A stretch of DNA of 64,000 nt from Fictibacillus terranigra (GCF_030412265.1 NZ_JAUHLN010000004.1:62001-126000), one strand, 5' to 3'; numbered from the stretch's first letter, positions 25,645-34,241 are shown. Notes: generated from the letters alone by a model not told the origin. A program made the numbers and translations.

Positions 25645-26907
25645 ATGTGGGATTCTATCCAAAGCATGTGCTTGCACGTGGTCTTCATTCTTTTTACAAT
25701 CCTTATCTATCAAGTCTTTTTTAAAGAAAGAGAAGAGAAACGGAAAAAAATTCGTTCGAAATTCTTTCTGACCATGCTGATTATATTAGTTTTTACAATG
25801 AGCCAGCCTGTCCTTTATTCCGAGATCTATAAGTATGACTTTAAAGCAGTCGCTATCATCCTGTCCTTTTTATACGGAGGGAAAAGGGCAGGATTTGAAG
25901 CCTTCCTGGCACTGCTTGTAACCGGTTTCTTTACAGACCAGAGGATGTTGGTCCTATTTGGCAATTATACAGTGTTTTGTCTATTGTTACTCCCTGTAAC
26001 CAGCATGTTTCACCGTTATCGAATAAAAGGTAAAGTCATATTGATCAGCTTGTTTTATATGATGATCCCGATCACAAGAGGGGCCTTTCTGCTGTCAAAA
26101 GGAGACCACCGGCAGACCTTTTTTGAATTAAGCTCTTCTCTTATTGTGTTGGCGACCCTGATTGCCATCGTATATTTAATTGAAAATATGAATGAGCAAA
26201 TTGAAATGAAACAAGAGCTGATCCGAACGGAAAAAATGAATGTCGTCAGCCAGCTGGCCGCTTCGGTTGCACACGAAATCCGCAATCCGATGACATCTGT
26301 CCGGGGATTTATGCAGTTGATGCAAAAAGAAAATTTAACGAAGGAACAGCAATTGTACATAAGCATCTCGATTGAGGAATTAGACCGGGCACAGGAAATC
26401 ATTAATCAATATTTAGCTCTCGCAAAGCCGCAAACCGATCAATATGAAACCATCGATTTAACTTCCGTCATTCAACAATCGATTGACGTGATGCATTCGT
26501 ACGCCATTCTAAACAGCATTCATATTACACAGCAAGTGGAATCATCTCTCGAAATCGAGGGACTTAAGCTGGAAATTCAGCAAGTGTTAATCAACATCAT
26601 CAAAAATGCGATTGAAGCCATTAAAAGCGAAGGGGAAATCAGGATATCGGCTGCAAAAAATTCCGATGGCTTCGTATCCATTCAAATTCAAGATAACGGT
26701 GTAGGGATGACCAAAGACCAAATGAAAAAACTGGGCAGCCCGTATTACTCAACAAAGGAAAAAGGAACAGGCCTTGGTTTAACCGTATGCCATCAAATCG
26801 TGAAGCAAATGGGCGGACAAATTAGGATCCAGAGCGAGTTAAAAAAAGGAACATCCTTTACGATAAATCTGCCATCTAAAACGTATAAAAAACAGAGAAC
26901 ATTATGA
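25645..26907 (+). CDS. KinB-like membrane sensor histidine kinase (420 aa)
   Basis: About six N-terminal membrane helices of the 5TM-5TMR_LYT type (residues 8-185) are followed by a HisKA domain with the phospho-accepting His in SVAHEIRNPMTSVRGF. The HATPase_c domain shows NIIKNAIEA, DNGVGM and GTGLGL. Size and layout match KinB-type sporulation phosphorelay kinases; there is no response regulator next door, as is usual for them. ATG 25645 lies about 7 nt after TAGGGA. The signal sensed is unknown. Confidence 0.8.
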   Translation: MWDSIQSMCLHVVFILFTILIYQVFFKEREEKRKKIRSKFFLTMLIILVFTMSQPVLYSEIYKYDFKAVAIILSFLYGGKRAGFEAFLALLVTGFFTDQRMLVLFGNYTVFCLLLLPVTSMFHRYRIKGKVILISLFYMMIPITRGAFLLSKGDHRQTFFELSSSLIVLATLIAIVYLIENMNEQIEMKQELIRTEKMNVVSQLAASVAHEIRNPMTSVRGFMQLMQKENLTKEQQLYISISIEELDRAQEIINQYLALAKPQTDQYETIDLTSVIQQSIDVMHSYAILNSIHITQQVESSLEIEGLKLEIQQVLINIIKNAIEAIKSEGEIRISAAKNSDGFVSIQIQDNGVGMTKDQMKKLGSPYYSTKEKGTGLGLTVCHQIVKQMGGQIRIQSELKKGTSFTINLPSKTYKKQRTL

Positions 26908-27117
26908 TGAGGGAATTAAGGTAACAGGAATGTTGCCACGTGTGTGAATGAAATGGTTATGCACAAAAACTCCCATTATGATTCGGAAAGGTAGACGATC
27001 TCCCGTTCCAGTTTTCATTTAATTGGTTCAGTACTTAAATTTTTTAACTATTTTACATAGCCTTTATCAGAATCTTGTGTATATAATAGGGATAAAATTT
27101 TTAAGGAGCTGTACCAA

Positions 27118-28221
27118 TTGACAAAAACATTAACTAAAGGACCGTATAAAGCAGATCATGTCGGAAGTTTCTTACGTCCGGAGCGGATTAAAGAAGCTCG
27201 CGTCCTCAAACAAAATGGGAAGATAACCAGCCAGCAGCTTCGTGAAATTGAAGATGAAGAGATCATTCGCCTTGTTGAAAAACAAAAAGAAGTGGGTTTG
27301 ACAGCCGTTACAGATGGGGAGTTCAGACGGGCTTGGTGGCATTTTGATTTTCTATCAGAACTTGTTGGCGTGGAGCTCTATGAGACAGAAGCAGGAATTC
27401 AGTTTAATGGTGTACAAACGAAAGCTCACGGCGTAAAAGTAGTGGGAAAACTGGACTTTCATGATCACCCAATGATTGAAGACTATGTATTCTTGCATCG
27501 TGCTGCAGGGGATCATGTGGCCAAATTTACGATTCCAAGTCCAAACATGCTTTTTTTTAGAGGCCGGATTGAAGAGACCGCTTATTCCAATCAGGATGAT
27601 TTCTTTGATGATGTAATAAAAGTGTACCAAAAAGCGATCCAGGCATTTTATGATGCTGGATGCCGTTATTTGCAGCTGGATGATACGGCATGGGCCGTCT
27701 TTTTCTCTGATCAGGGAAAAGAACAGATCGCCGCAAAAGGATACTCGCCAGAAGAGCTGCTGGAACGTTTCACGAGTGCCATCAATGAATCCATCGCTCA
27801 TAAGCCTGAGGATATGGTGATTACGATGCACATCTGCCGCGGGAACTTTAAATCCAGCTATACAGCAAGCGGGGGATATGACAATGCATCTGAATTTATC
27901 TTTGGCAAGTTGAAAGTAGACGGGTTATTTTTGGAATTTGATGATGAGCGCTCCGGCGGTTTTGAACCGATTCAGCACGTCAACCGCGATGACCTGCAAA
28001 TTGTTCTTGGGCTGATTACATCAAAATTTGGTGATTTGGAGCATCCTGAAACGATAAAAGAACGGATTCGGGAAGCATCGAAGTATGTGCCGCTTGATCA
28101 AATCTGCCTAAGCCCACAGTGCGGGTTTTCCTCCACAGAAGAAGGGAATCTGCTGACTGAAGAACAGCAATGGGCCAAGATAAAACATGTCGTTTCGATT
28201 GCTGATGAGGTATGGAAATAA
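27118..28221 (+). CDS. MetE C-terminal-like cobalamin-independent methyltransferase, YxjG/YxjH type (367 aa)
   Basis: Resembles the catalytic half of methionine synthase MetE: DHVGSFLRP at the N-terminus, TDGEFRRAWWHFDF, LQLDDTAWA, the zinc-ligand stretch MHICRGN and the late Cys in LSPQCGF. Length fits B. subtilis YxjG/YxjH, which are thought to make methionine from homocysteine with a small methyl donor. TTG 27118 lies 10 nt after AAGGAG. No S-box is visible in its leader, unlike the metNIQ operon in this window. Confidence 0.82.
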   Translation: MTKTLTKGPYKADHVGSFLRPERIKEARVLKQNGKITSQQLREIEDEEIIRLVEKQKEVGLTAVTDGEFRRAWWHFDFLSELVGVELYETEAGIQFNGVQTKAHGVKVVGKLDFHDHPMIEDYVFLHRAAGDHVAKFTIPSPNMLFFRGRIEETAYSNQDDFFDDVIKVYQKAIQAFYDAGCRYLQLDDTAWAVFFSDQGKEQIAAKGYSPEELLERFTSAINESIAHKPEDMVITMHICRGNFKSSYTASGGYDNASEFIFGKLKVDGLFLEFDDERSGGFEPIQHVNRDDLQIVLGLITSKFGDLEHPETIKERIREASKYVPLDQICLSPQCGFSSTEEGNLLTEEQQWAKIKHVVSIADEVWK

Positions 28222-28294
28222 CTCAAAAGTAGAAAAAAAGGCAGTGTTCTTTCTGTGGACTTTATCGATTGACGAAATCGGAAAATACGAAAAA

Positions 28295-28329
28295 ATAAGA
28301 AGCAGATCCATTGTGGATCTGCTTCTTAT
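28295..28329. terminator. Bidirectional terminator
   Basis: ATAAGAAGCAGATCCA pairs with its complement TGGATCTGCTTCTTAT, separating two convergent genes. Confidence 0.85.
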
Positions 28330-28340
28330 CTTGTATAGAA

Positions 28341-29672
28341 CTATGAAACCTTCAATTCCTTCTCAACCGCTGGCGTATGGCTGCGGAATCGGCTAATGGC
28401 CAGTCCTGCAGCGGTACCGGCGAGTGCGGGTACGACCCAGCCCAATCCGACAGACGATAGCGGCAGGAGATCACTCATCGTTTGAACCGGACCGAGCTTC
28501 AGTCCAAAGGCGTTTAACCCGCCGATGACGGCAAATACACCGGTAAATAAGAGGGCGCATCCGTACACTGTTTTCGCCTGTTTAAAGAAACGATGAAAGA
28601 ACGTGAGTGTGATCAGCACGATGGTTAACGGGTAAGCTGTGACAAGGAACGGCACGGAAACCTTTAGGATTTGGTTTAACCCCAGGTTTGAAAGGGTGAA
28701 GCCTGCCAGTGTGACGGCTAACACCACTGACTTGTAGCTTGCTTTTGGCATCAGATTGGAAAAATATTGGCCACAGGCTGAGGTCAAACCAACGACTGTC
28801 GTGAAGCACGCTAACGTAAAGATCAATCCAAGCAAGGTTTTACCGCTCTGTCCCAATAAAAGGGTGGAAGCTGCTGAAAGAATGTCGGTGCCATTTTCAA
28901 ACGACCCGCTGGCTGCCATTCTTGCCCCCATCAACCCGAGGCTGACATAAATCAAGGAGAGCAATACTCCCGCAATGAGGCCGGCTTTCAATGTATAGTT
29001 CGTCAATTGCTTTCTGTCACGGATGCCTCTTTGCTGGATAGATGTAAGAATAACGATTCCAAATGCCAGTGAAGCAAGGGCATCCATGGTGTTATACCCT
29101 TCAAGGAAGCCTTTGGAAAAGGCTCCGGATTGATATGCCGCTGATGGTGATTGGAACGGTGCATCGAGTTTAGCAAAACCAGCCACACATAGCACTACCA
29201 TCGCTAACAGCAAAGCAGGGGTAATCCAACGGCCCATGTATTTTTCCATTTTGGACGGGTTTAAGCTGACGACATAAACAAGGGCAAAGAATAGCACGGT
29301 GAATAAGAATAAAACCAAGGATGAGTTCAAAGATTGTCCGAGAAATGGTTTAACTCCCATCTCATAAGCAACATTGGCATTTCTGGGAATCGCCAGGAAT
29401 GGTCCGATGGATAAATAGACAACCACCATAAAGACGGTGCTGAATACCGGATGCACACGGTTTCCGATCGTCTGTGCGCCGCCTTTTACAAGGGAAACAG
29501 CGTATAGCACGGCAAAGGGAAGACCTACCCCGGTAATGATAAAGCCTGCCATGGCGAGCCAGTACGATGTTCCTGATTGTGCTCCCAGGAATGGAGGGAA
29601 AATCAGGTTTCCTGCCCCAAAAAACATAGAAAATAGCATTAATCCAATAAATAAGGTGTCCAGTCTTCTCAA
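28341..29672 (-). CDS. brnQ: Branched-chain amino acid:cation symporter BrnQ (443 aa)
   Basis: A twelve-helix LIVCS-family importer of leucine, isoleucine and valine. The start region LRRLDTLFIGLMLFSMFFGAGNLIFPPFLG is diagnostic. TTG 29672 lies about 8 nt after AAAGGAG; the frame is open further upstream, but that sequence is the T-box leader. Expression should depend on uncharged branched-chain tRNA through the T-box at 29703-29970. Confidence 0.88.
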   Translation of the reverse strand: MRRLDTLFIGLMLFSMFFGAGNLIFPPFLGAQSGTSYWLAMAGFIITGVGLPFAVLYAVSLVKGGAQTIGNRVHPVFSTVFMVVVYLSIGPFLAIPRNANVAYEMGVKPFLGQSLNSSLVLFLFTVLFFALVYVVSLNPSKMEKYMGRWITPALLLAMVVLCVAGFAKLDAPFQSPSAAYQSGAFSKGFLEGYNTMDALASLAFGIVILTSIQQRGIRDRKQLTNYTLKAGLIAGVLLSLIYVSLGLMGARMAASGSFENGTDILSAASTLLLGQSGKTLLGLIFTLACFTTVVGLTSACGQYFSNLMPKASYKSVVLAVTLAGFTLSNLGLNQILKVSVPFLVTAYPLTIVLITLTFFHRFFKQAKTVYGCALLFTGVFAVIGGLNAFGLKLGPVQTMSDLLPLSSVGLGWVVPALAGTAAGLAISRFRSHTPAVEKELKVS

Positions 29673-29702
29673 AGTAATCTCTCCTTTATTGTTTTTGAAA
29701 CA

Positions 29703-29970
29703 TAAAAAAACCCGCCCCTGTATGCAGGGACGAGTTTGTGCTCGCGTTACCACCCTAATTCCGCAGCTCCAAAAAGTAAGCTTACGGCTCTCAGTCAACG
29801 TACCATCATACGTGTTCCATTGTAACGGCGGACAACCCGGCAAAAGCTTACCATTCATCAGCTTTGCATCTCAGAGATGATTTTCGGACAAGGCCTGAAC
29901 ATCGGCTTTCACCAAGCGCCGATTCTCTGTAGGACAGGGATCCCATCTTACTCTTCTCTTCATCGATTTT
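29703..29970 (-). promoter_or_regulatory. T-box riboswitch of brnQ, probable isoleucine specifier
   Basis: On the minus strand the conserved T-box sequence AATTAGGGTGGTAACGCG lies at 29743-29760, followed by a terminator (29704-29737, stem around GCATA, then seven T). Stem I shows GAAA-ATC-ATCTCTGAG, making AUC at 29879-29881 the likely specifier codon, which reads tRNA-Ile. A promoter TTTACC-N16-TATACT lies just upstream (29972-29999). Uncharged tRNA would stabilise the antiterminator and allow brnQ transcription. Confidence 0.9.
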
Positions 29971-30074
29971 AAGTATAAAAATAATTTAGCAGAGGTAAAT
30001 CGATAAGTCAATATATTTTGACAGTTTGAGTAATTCCAATTATTGCTGCTGCGCTTTGAGCTCTATTGAAATGG

Positions 30075-30695
30075 TTAATCATTATGCAACAAATGCTCAA
30101 GAGATAGGATATCGGATTCAAGTATTTTTTTTATACCAGCAGGAGACTTGTTTTTAGTAATCAGTTTTCCTGTTTTGACGTTATATATGGAATATTTATA
30201 ATTCTCATCATAGGATAAAGTGTCTTCCATTAGAAAAAATATGGTACTTAACTTTCTTTTATCTAATATTGTTTCAGGCTTGCTCTTGTCTTCCTTAAAG
30301 TAAAGTTTTATCACATGGGGTTCATTTGAAATGACTAAGCCTAATTCGGGATTAACTCTAATACTTGAATTGCTGAAGTGCCAATCATCTTTTTTAGGAT
30401 TAAACCATTGAATGTCTTTTTTTCCTATAAAATTCTTGTAGGTATTTATTGCATTCTCGTAATTCTTTTTTCTAGCCTCCGTGATTTCATTCACTATGTG
30501 GTTTAGATAATCCTCTGAATGTTTATTTTTATGAAAATTTACAATTCCATCTCTGAACTTTTTCCAATAATCTTTTCCAGGATGATATTCTTCCCTGGCC
30601 TTTATCTCTTTTATTTTGGTTAATCGCGAAAGTCCATTTTTAATGCTGAAATCCACAAAATCTGAGAGGGTTATTTTTGTTTTTGCCTTTTCCAT
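30075..30695 (-). CDS. Uncharacterised 206-aa protein, AT-rich gene
   Basis: An intact frame with an excellent ribosome site (AAAGGAGG, 5 nt before ATG 30695). The protein is lysine-rich, soluble and predicted helical in the N-terminal half. The C-terminal half has beta character with HVIKLYFKED, and IYNVKTGKLI resembling a small sheet. No family is recognised. Its low GC against both neighbours suggests acquisition. A 16-bp palindrome lies about 90 bp upstream and may control it. Confidence 0.65.
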   Translation of the reverse strand: MEKAKTKITLSDFVDFSIKNGLSRLTKIKEIKAREEYHPGKDYWKKFRDGIVNFHKNKHSEDYLNHIVNEITEARKKNYENAINTYKNFIGKKDIQWFNPKKDDWHFSNSSIRVNPELGLVISNEPHVIKLYFKEDKSKPETILDKRKLSTIFFLMEDTLSYDENYKYSIYNVKTGKLITKNKSPAGIKKILESDILSLEHLLHND

Positions 30696-30787
30696 TAATC
30701 CTCCTTTAACTTAGGTAGTATCTTAATATTTATATTCTCGCATAAATTACTTAGAAGTCAGTAGATATATGAATTTCCTCCATTCAT

Positions 30788-30803
30788 TTAAACGGCCGTT
30801 TAA
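30788..30803. promoter_or_regulatory. 16-bp perfect palindrome TTAAACGGCCGTTTAA
   Basis: A perfect palindrome upstream of the 206-aa gene and downstream of rrf2. Size and symmetry fit a dimeric repressor site; no candidate regulator is adjacent. Confidence 0.35.
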
Positions 30804-30817
30804 CATGTTACCTGCGC

Positions 30818-30852
30818 AAAAAGACATCCCTGATATCAGGAATGTCTTTTTC
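30818..30852. terminator. Bidirectional terminator of the rrf2 gene
   Basis: AAAAAGACAT...CCTGATATCAGG...ATGTCTTTTT, a long stem with A and T runs, just beyond the rrf2 stop. Confidence 0.8.
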
Positions 30853-30855
30853 CAT

Positions 30856-31293
30856 TTATGATGAGATATTCTCTTTTTCAACGATACCTTTAACAATATC
30901 TTCAATCGTTACATTTCCCAGCACTTTTTCCAAGGCGATTTGAGCGGTGGACAATACCGGAATGATCGCATCTTGAATGTTTCTTCCTACAGGACATTTA
31001 GGATTCGGATTCCCGTGAACACTGAACAATTCATTTTCCTGTACGACATCGACCGCCTTATATACGTCCAGCAGTGTAATTTCGGATAATTTCCTGGCTA
31101 ACCTGGCCCCCGCTATGCCAGGGTGTACTTCTACTAACCCGGCTTTCTTCAGCATTCCTGTAATTTTTCTGATGACGGCAGGGTTTGTGTTTACACTTTC
31201 CGCCAAATACTCAGATGAGCTTACCCCGTCTTTATTAAACTCGATGAGGGTCAATATATGAACGCCTACAGCAAAACGGCTGCTGATGGACAT
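30856..31293 (-). CDS. Rrf2-family transcriptional regulator, YwnA-like (145 aa)
   Basis: A winged HTH of the Rrf2 family: SRFAVGVHILTLI, then SSSEYLAESVNTNPAVIRKITGMLKKAGLV, then GARLARKLSEITLLDVYKAV. Only one Cys (NPKCPVG) is present, so it lacks the three-Cys iron-sulfur site of IscR/NsrR and resembles YwnA/CymR-like members. I prefer ATG 31293, about 6 nt after GGAAGGTGAT, to ATG 31317. It is divergent from an NmrA-like oxidoreductase; matching palindromes in the shared region suggest that it represses both. Confidence 0.82.
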   Translation of the reverse strand: MSISSRFAVGVHILTLIEFNKDGVSSSEYLAESVNTNPAVIRKITGMLKKAGLVEVHPGIAGARLARKLSEITLLDVYKAVDVVQENELFSVHGNPNPKCPVGRNIQDAIIPVLSTAQIALEKVLGNVTIEDIVKGIVEKENISS

Positions 31294-31342
31294 CTTTTTC
31301 ATCACCTTCCTTGCCATTTTCTAAAACAGTAATATTTTTAAA

Positions 31343-31361
31343 TGTAATTATATTGGTTACA
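31343..31361. promoter_or_regulatory. Putative Rrf2 operator 1
   Basis: TGTAAT-N7-GTTACA, an imperfect inverted repeat lying 50 bp upstream of the rrf2 start. It shares its arms with operator 2. Confidence 0.55.
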
Positions 31362-31396
31362 AGCACTAGTATACTCCAAGTGCAAGGATATATCTA

Positions 31397-31432
31397 TTGA
31401 CAAAAAACTTAAATGTAATTAAAATGATTACA
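31397..31432 (+). promoter_or_regulatory. Promoter of the NmrA-like gene overlapped by Rrf2 operator 2
   Basis: TTGACA (31397-31402), 17 nt, TAAAAT (31420-31425). The perfect inverted repeat TGTAAT-N7-ATTACA (31414-31432) covers the -10, so bound regulator would block RNA polymerase. Confidence 0.7.
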
Positions 31433-31501
31433 GGTAACAGGGTTGATTACAAATAGCGAATAATAGGTTTAACCAAAAATTATAAATGGGAGGATTATCA
31501 A

Positions 31502-32383
31502 ATGAAAATGTTAGTTACAGGGGCTACAGGGAAATTGGGCGCCAGGATTGTAGAGACATTGTTGAAGACTGTACCAGCCGATCAGCTGGCTGTAAGTGTT
31601 CGTAATCCGGAGAAAGCGGAGGGCCTGCGGGCTCGTGGGGTAGAGGTTCGACACGGAGATTTTGACCAGCCGGAATCATTGGATTCTGCTTTTGCGGGTA
31701 TTGACCGTCTTTTGATCATATCTGCCGATGGGGACAATGAAACCAGAATCAAACAGCACACTGATGCGGTTGCTGCGGCAGCGCGTGCTCAAGTTAAATT
31801 TATTGCCTATACGAGTTTAGCAAACGCACGTGAAAGTAAGCTGTTCCTTGCTCCGCCTCACCAAGCAGCGGAAGAGGCGATTTTGAAAACCGGCATTCCA
31901 TACTCCTTCCTGCGCAATAACTGGTATCTGGAAAATGAAATGGGGAGCATACAAGGTGTGATCGCAGGAGCGCCTTGGGTGACATCTGCGGAATCCGGCA
32001 GAGCAGGCTGGGCGCTGCAGCAGGATTATGCGGAGGCAGCAGCTGCTGTATTGGCTGGGAAGGGACACGAGAATACCGTTTACGAACTTTCCGGTAAGCT
32101 TATGACGCAAGAAGAATTGGCATCTGCTGTTGGGGAAGTATTAGGTGAAGAAGTATCTGTTCAGCAAGTCGATGATGCTTCGTATGCTGACATGATGAAG
32201 GGTGCCGGCGTACCGGATTTTATTATTCCTATGCTTGTCGACATCCAAAAAGGCATTCGGGACGGTGAATTGGAGGTCGAGAGCAACGGTTTTGAAAAAT
32301 TGCTTGGCCGTCCTGCTACACCAGTAAACGAGGCTTTGAGTCAGATGGTCAATCAACTCTTTGCAAAACAGAATGACGCTTAA
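31502..32383 (+). CDS. NmrA-like NAD(P)H:quinone oxidoreductase, YtfG/QorB type (293 aa)
   Basis: An atypical short-chain dehydrogenase with the N-terminal NAD(P)-binding GATGKLGARIV (residues 7-17), then DRLLIISAD, FIAYTSLA and the FLRNNWYLEN segment typical of QorB/YtfG quinone reductases. It protects against electrophiles or quinones by two-electron reduction. GGGAGG precedes the ATG. It is divergent from the Rrf2 regulator and carries that regulator's probable operator on its promoter, as in other redox-sensing Rrf2 pairs. Confidence 0.83.
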   Translation: MKMLVTGATGKLGARIVETLLKTVPADQLAVSVRNPEKAEGLRARGVEVRHGDFDQPESLDSAFAGIDRLLIISADGDNETRIKQHTDAVAAAARAQVKFIAYTSLANARESKLFLAPPHQAAEEAILKTGIPYSFLRNNWYLENEMGSIQGVIAGAPWVTSAESGRAGWALQQDYAEAAAAVLAGKGHENTVYELSGKLMTQEELASAVGEVLGEEVSVQQVDDASYADMMKGAGVPDFIIPMLVDIQKGIRDGELEVESNGFEKLLGRPATPVNEALSQMVNQLFAKQNDA

Positions 32384-32424
32384 TGGGAAAACAGGCTTTT
32401 GTCGTTCCTGGCCAAAGACAAACT

Positions 32425-32465
32425 CAAACCCCTTTTCAATATTCTTTGAAAAGGGGTTTGTTCTG
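32425..32465 (+). terminator. Terminator of the NmrA-like gene
   Basis: CAAACCCCTTTTC pairs perfectly with GAAAAGGGGTTTG around 10 nt, then a T-rich run. Confidence 0.85.
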
Positions 32466-32544
32466 TTCTTTTCAGTTAAAGCTGGACATGGGCTTGCTAT
32501 GCCCGGCTCAGAGACAGCTTGAAAAATTAGTGGTTGTATTTATG

Positions 32545-32880
32545 TTATAGCCTTGGGGCAGGACCAAGTTTCTTTAGCCACGTATGATCCTTTTTTCGTT
32601 TTTTCTCTTTTTTATGCGAAGAACTTGAAGAACTCGAAGAGCTTGAAGATTCCTTTTTACTCTGATGATGTGAAGAGCTTGAAGATTCTTTTTTACTCTG
32701 ATGATGTGAAGAGCTTGAAGATTCCTTTTTACTCTGATGATGTGAAGAGCTTGAAGATTCTTTTTTACTCTGACGGTGAGAAGAACTTGAAGATTCCTTT
32801 TTACACTGACAATGTGAAGAACTTGAAGACTCATGAGCACTCTCATCATGTGAATAATATTTTTTACGAGAAGATGACAT
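32545..32880 (-). CDS. Serine/lysine repeat protein, possible spore coat component (111 aa)
   Basis: A low-complexity protein made of 12-residue units SSSSSHHQSKKE (about five copies), a run of 11 Ser and a basic C-terminus (KKEKKRKKDHTWLKK). ATG 32880 follows GGGGGTGA. Composition (Ser blocks set among Lys and His) resembles CotG/CotB-type coat proteins that are phosphorylated by CotH kinases; no cotH is in this window. The function is inference from composition only. Confidence 0.5.
   Translation of the reverse strand: MSSSRKKYYSHDESAHESSSSSHCQCKKESSSSSHRQSKKESSSSSHHQSKKESSSSSHHQSKKESSSSSHHQSKKESSSSSSSSSSSHKKEKKRKKDHTWLKKLGPAPRL
32645..32824 (-). repeat. Five tandem 36-bp repeats within the serine-repeat gene
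   Basis: Copies start at 32645, 32681, 32717, 32753 and 32789. Position 9 of the unit alternates C,T,C,T,C, so the array probably grew by duplication of a 72-bp pair. In-frame units are prone to copy-number change. Confidence 0.85.
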
Positions 32881-33046
32881 TTCATTCACCCCCTTGCAAA
32901 CCATTTGAGAGGAAGAGATAGTCTCTTAATCTCTCAATATACTATGTAAAAATATGGTAGATTGTGAAAGCAAAGCTGAAAAGTGTGCTTATTTTTTTTT
33001 CAAATAGGCGCCCAACTCCATTGCATTTTACTCTAGTAAAAAAACA

Positions 33047-33111
33047 TTGACAGTATTCCCATTTATTTGATAGAATTCAAATAATTTAGAGAGTTTGGTT
33101 AATCGATTAAC
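33047..33111 (+). promoter_or_regulatory. Promoter and autoregulatory operator of the lacI gene
   Basis: TTGACA (33047-33052), 18 nt, TAGAAT (33071-33076), followed by the perfect 14-bp palindrome GTTAATCGATTAAC (33098-33111) between promoter and ribosome site. Typical LacI-family site with central CG. Confidence 0.75.
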
Positions 33112-33128
33112 TCAAAAGGTGGAGTAAC

Positions 33129-34136
33129 GTGAAAAGAAACGCAACGCTAAAAGAGGTGGCACAATTAGCAAACGTATCAACTGCCACTGTTTCCAATGTT
33201 ATTAATGAAACCAAATATGTAAGCGATTCCGTAAAGAAAAATGTATACTCGGCGATGAACGCTCTGAACTATGTCCCCAATACCGTTGCAAAGAGTTTGC
33301 GGGTTCAGGAGTCGAACCTGATCGGATTAATAATTTCCGATATCTCCAATCCCTTTTTTTCTCATGTGGTGAGAGGCATTGAGGATAACTTGACCGAGTT
33401 TGGCTATAACGTCCTGCTCTGTAATACCGATTCGGATGTTGAAAAGGAAAAAAAATACTTGAAGGTTTTACTAGGGAAGAGAGTGGATGGATTAATCGTC
33501 TCTTCTTCTGGAAACGCTGATGGTTATTTAGAAGAGCTTGGAAATTTGGACGTTCCCGTTGTTTTTTTGAACCGGTATCCGGATCCTCTACTATCTGATA
33601 TTGTTGCAACCAATAATATTAAAGGAGCATATACAGCCACTGAACATTTAATACAGCATGGCTATAAAAGGATAGGAATGATTACAGGTCCTCAAAGTAT
33701 AAGTACGGGACGTGACCGTTTAATTGGATATAAGCAGGCGCTGGACAAGCATCTTCTCCCTATTGATGAAAGACTGATAAAAGAGGGAGATTTCAAGGCA
33801 GAGAGCGGTAATAGGTTAACAAAAGAGCTGATCAAGCAAGACTTTAAGCCAGATGCATTATTAATAAGCAATAACTTTATGACACTAGGGGCTTACCATG
33901 CCATAAAAGAGTTAGGTATTCGTGTACCAGAAGATCTGGCCATCATTGGTTATGATGACCCTGACTGGGCTGCAGTTTCCAATCCTTCGTTAACAGCCGT
34001 TAAACAGCCGGCGTATGACCAGGGGGTTCAAGCCGCTAATTTAATCTGCGAAAGAATTAAAAGAAAGGATCAATTTAAACCAAGAGAAATCTACCTGGAT
34101 CCGTCACTGATCGTTAGAGAATCTTGTGGATGTTGA
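33129..34136 (+). CDS. LacI-family transcriptional regulator (335 aa)
   Basis: The N-terminal lambda-like HTH (TLKEVAQLANVSTATVSNVINET) and hinge helix (PNTVAKSLR) are intact, followed by a periplasmic-binding-protein-like domain (LIISDISNPFFSHVVRGIE, then GMITGPQSISTGRDRLIGYK, then IIGYDDPDWA). GTG 33129 lies after GGTGGAG. A perfect palindromic operator precedes it, and two near-identical ones precede the rpiB-like gene downstream, so it should repress itself and the sugar operon. The inducer is probably a sugar phosphate or pentose-like sugar. Confidence 0.88.
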   Translation: MKRNATLKEVAQLANVSTATVSNVINETKYVSDSVKKNVYSAMNALNYVPNTVAKSLRVQESNLIGLIISDISNPFFSHVVRGIEDNLTEFGYNVLLCNTDSDVEKEKKYLKVLLGKRVDGLIVSSSGNADGYLEELGNLDVPVVFLNRYPDPLLSDIVATNNIKGAYTATEHLIQHGYKRIGMITGPQSISTGRDRLIGYKQALDKHLLPIDERLIKEGDFKAESGNRLTKELIKQDFKPDALLISNNFMTLGAYHAIKELGIRVPEDLAIIGYDDPDWAAVSNPSLTAVKQPAYDQGVQAANLICERIKRKDQFKPREIYLDPSLIVRESCGC

Positions 34137-34174
34137 TAAATAAATAAGGCAAAGGAGGTGATTTCTGCATAGCA

Positions 34175-34241
34175 GTTAAACGATTAACTTATTTTTCTCA
34201 TGTGTAAGGATTTTTTTGTCATGTTCAGTTAAACGATTAAC
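34175..34241 (+). promoter_or_regulatory. Two LacI-type operators upstream of the rpiB-like gene
   Basis: GTTAAACGATTAAC occurs at 34175-34188 and again at 34228-34241, differing by one base from the palindrome before lacI. Centres are 53 bp apart, close to five helical turns, a spacing suited to looping by one tetramer. Confidence 0.75.

Noticed and set aside
25365-25688. Minus-strand ORF of 107 codons upstream of the sensor kinase
   Set aside because: No ribosome site, no family resemblance, and it overlaps the start of the well-supported kinase gene.
27082-27087. TATAAT before the MetE-like gene as a promoter
   Set aside because: No -35 at suitable spacing and no extended -10, so I did not list it as a promoter.
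29437-29880. Plus-strand ORF across the brnQ start and its leader
   Set aside because: It lies antisense to brnQ and to the T-box, both strongly supported, and has no ribosome site.
32645-32824. Regular 36-bp repeats resembling a CRISPR array
   Set aside because: Units are directly tandem with no spacers, are in frame within a Ser-rich protein, and no cas genes are present.
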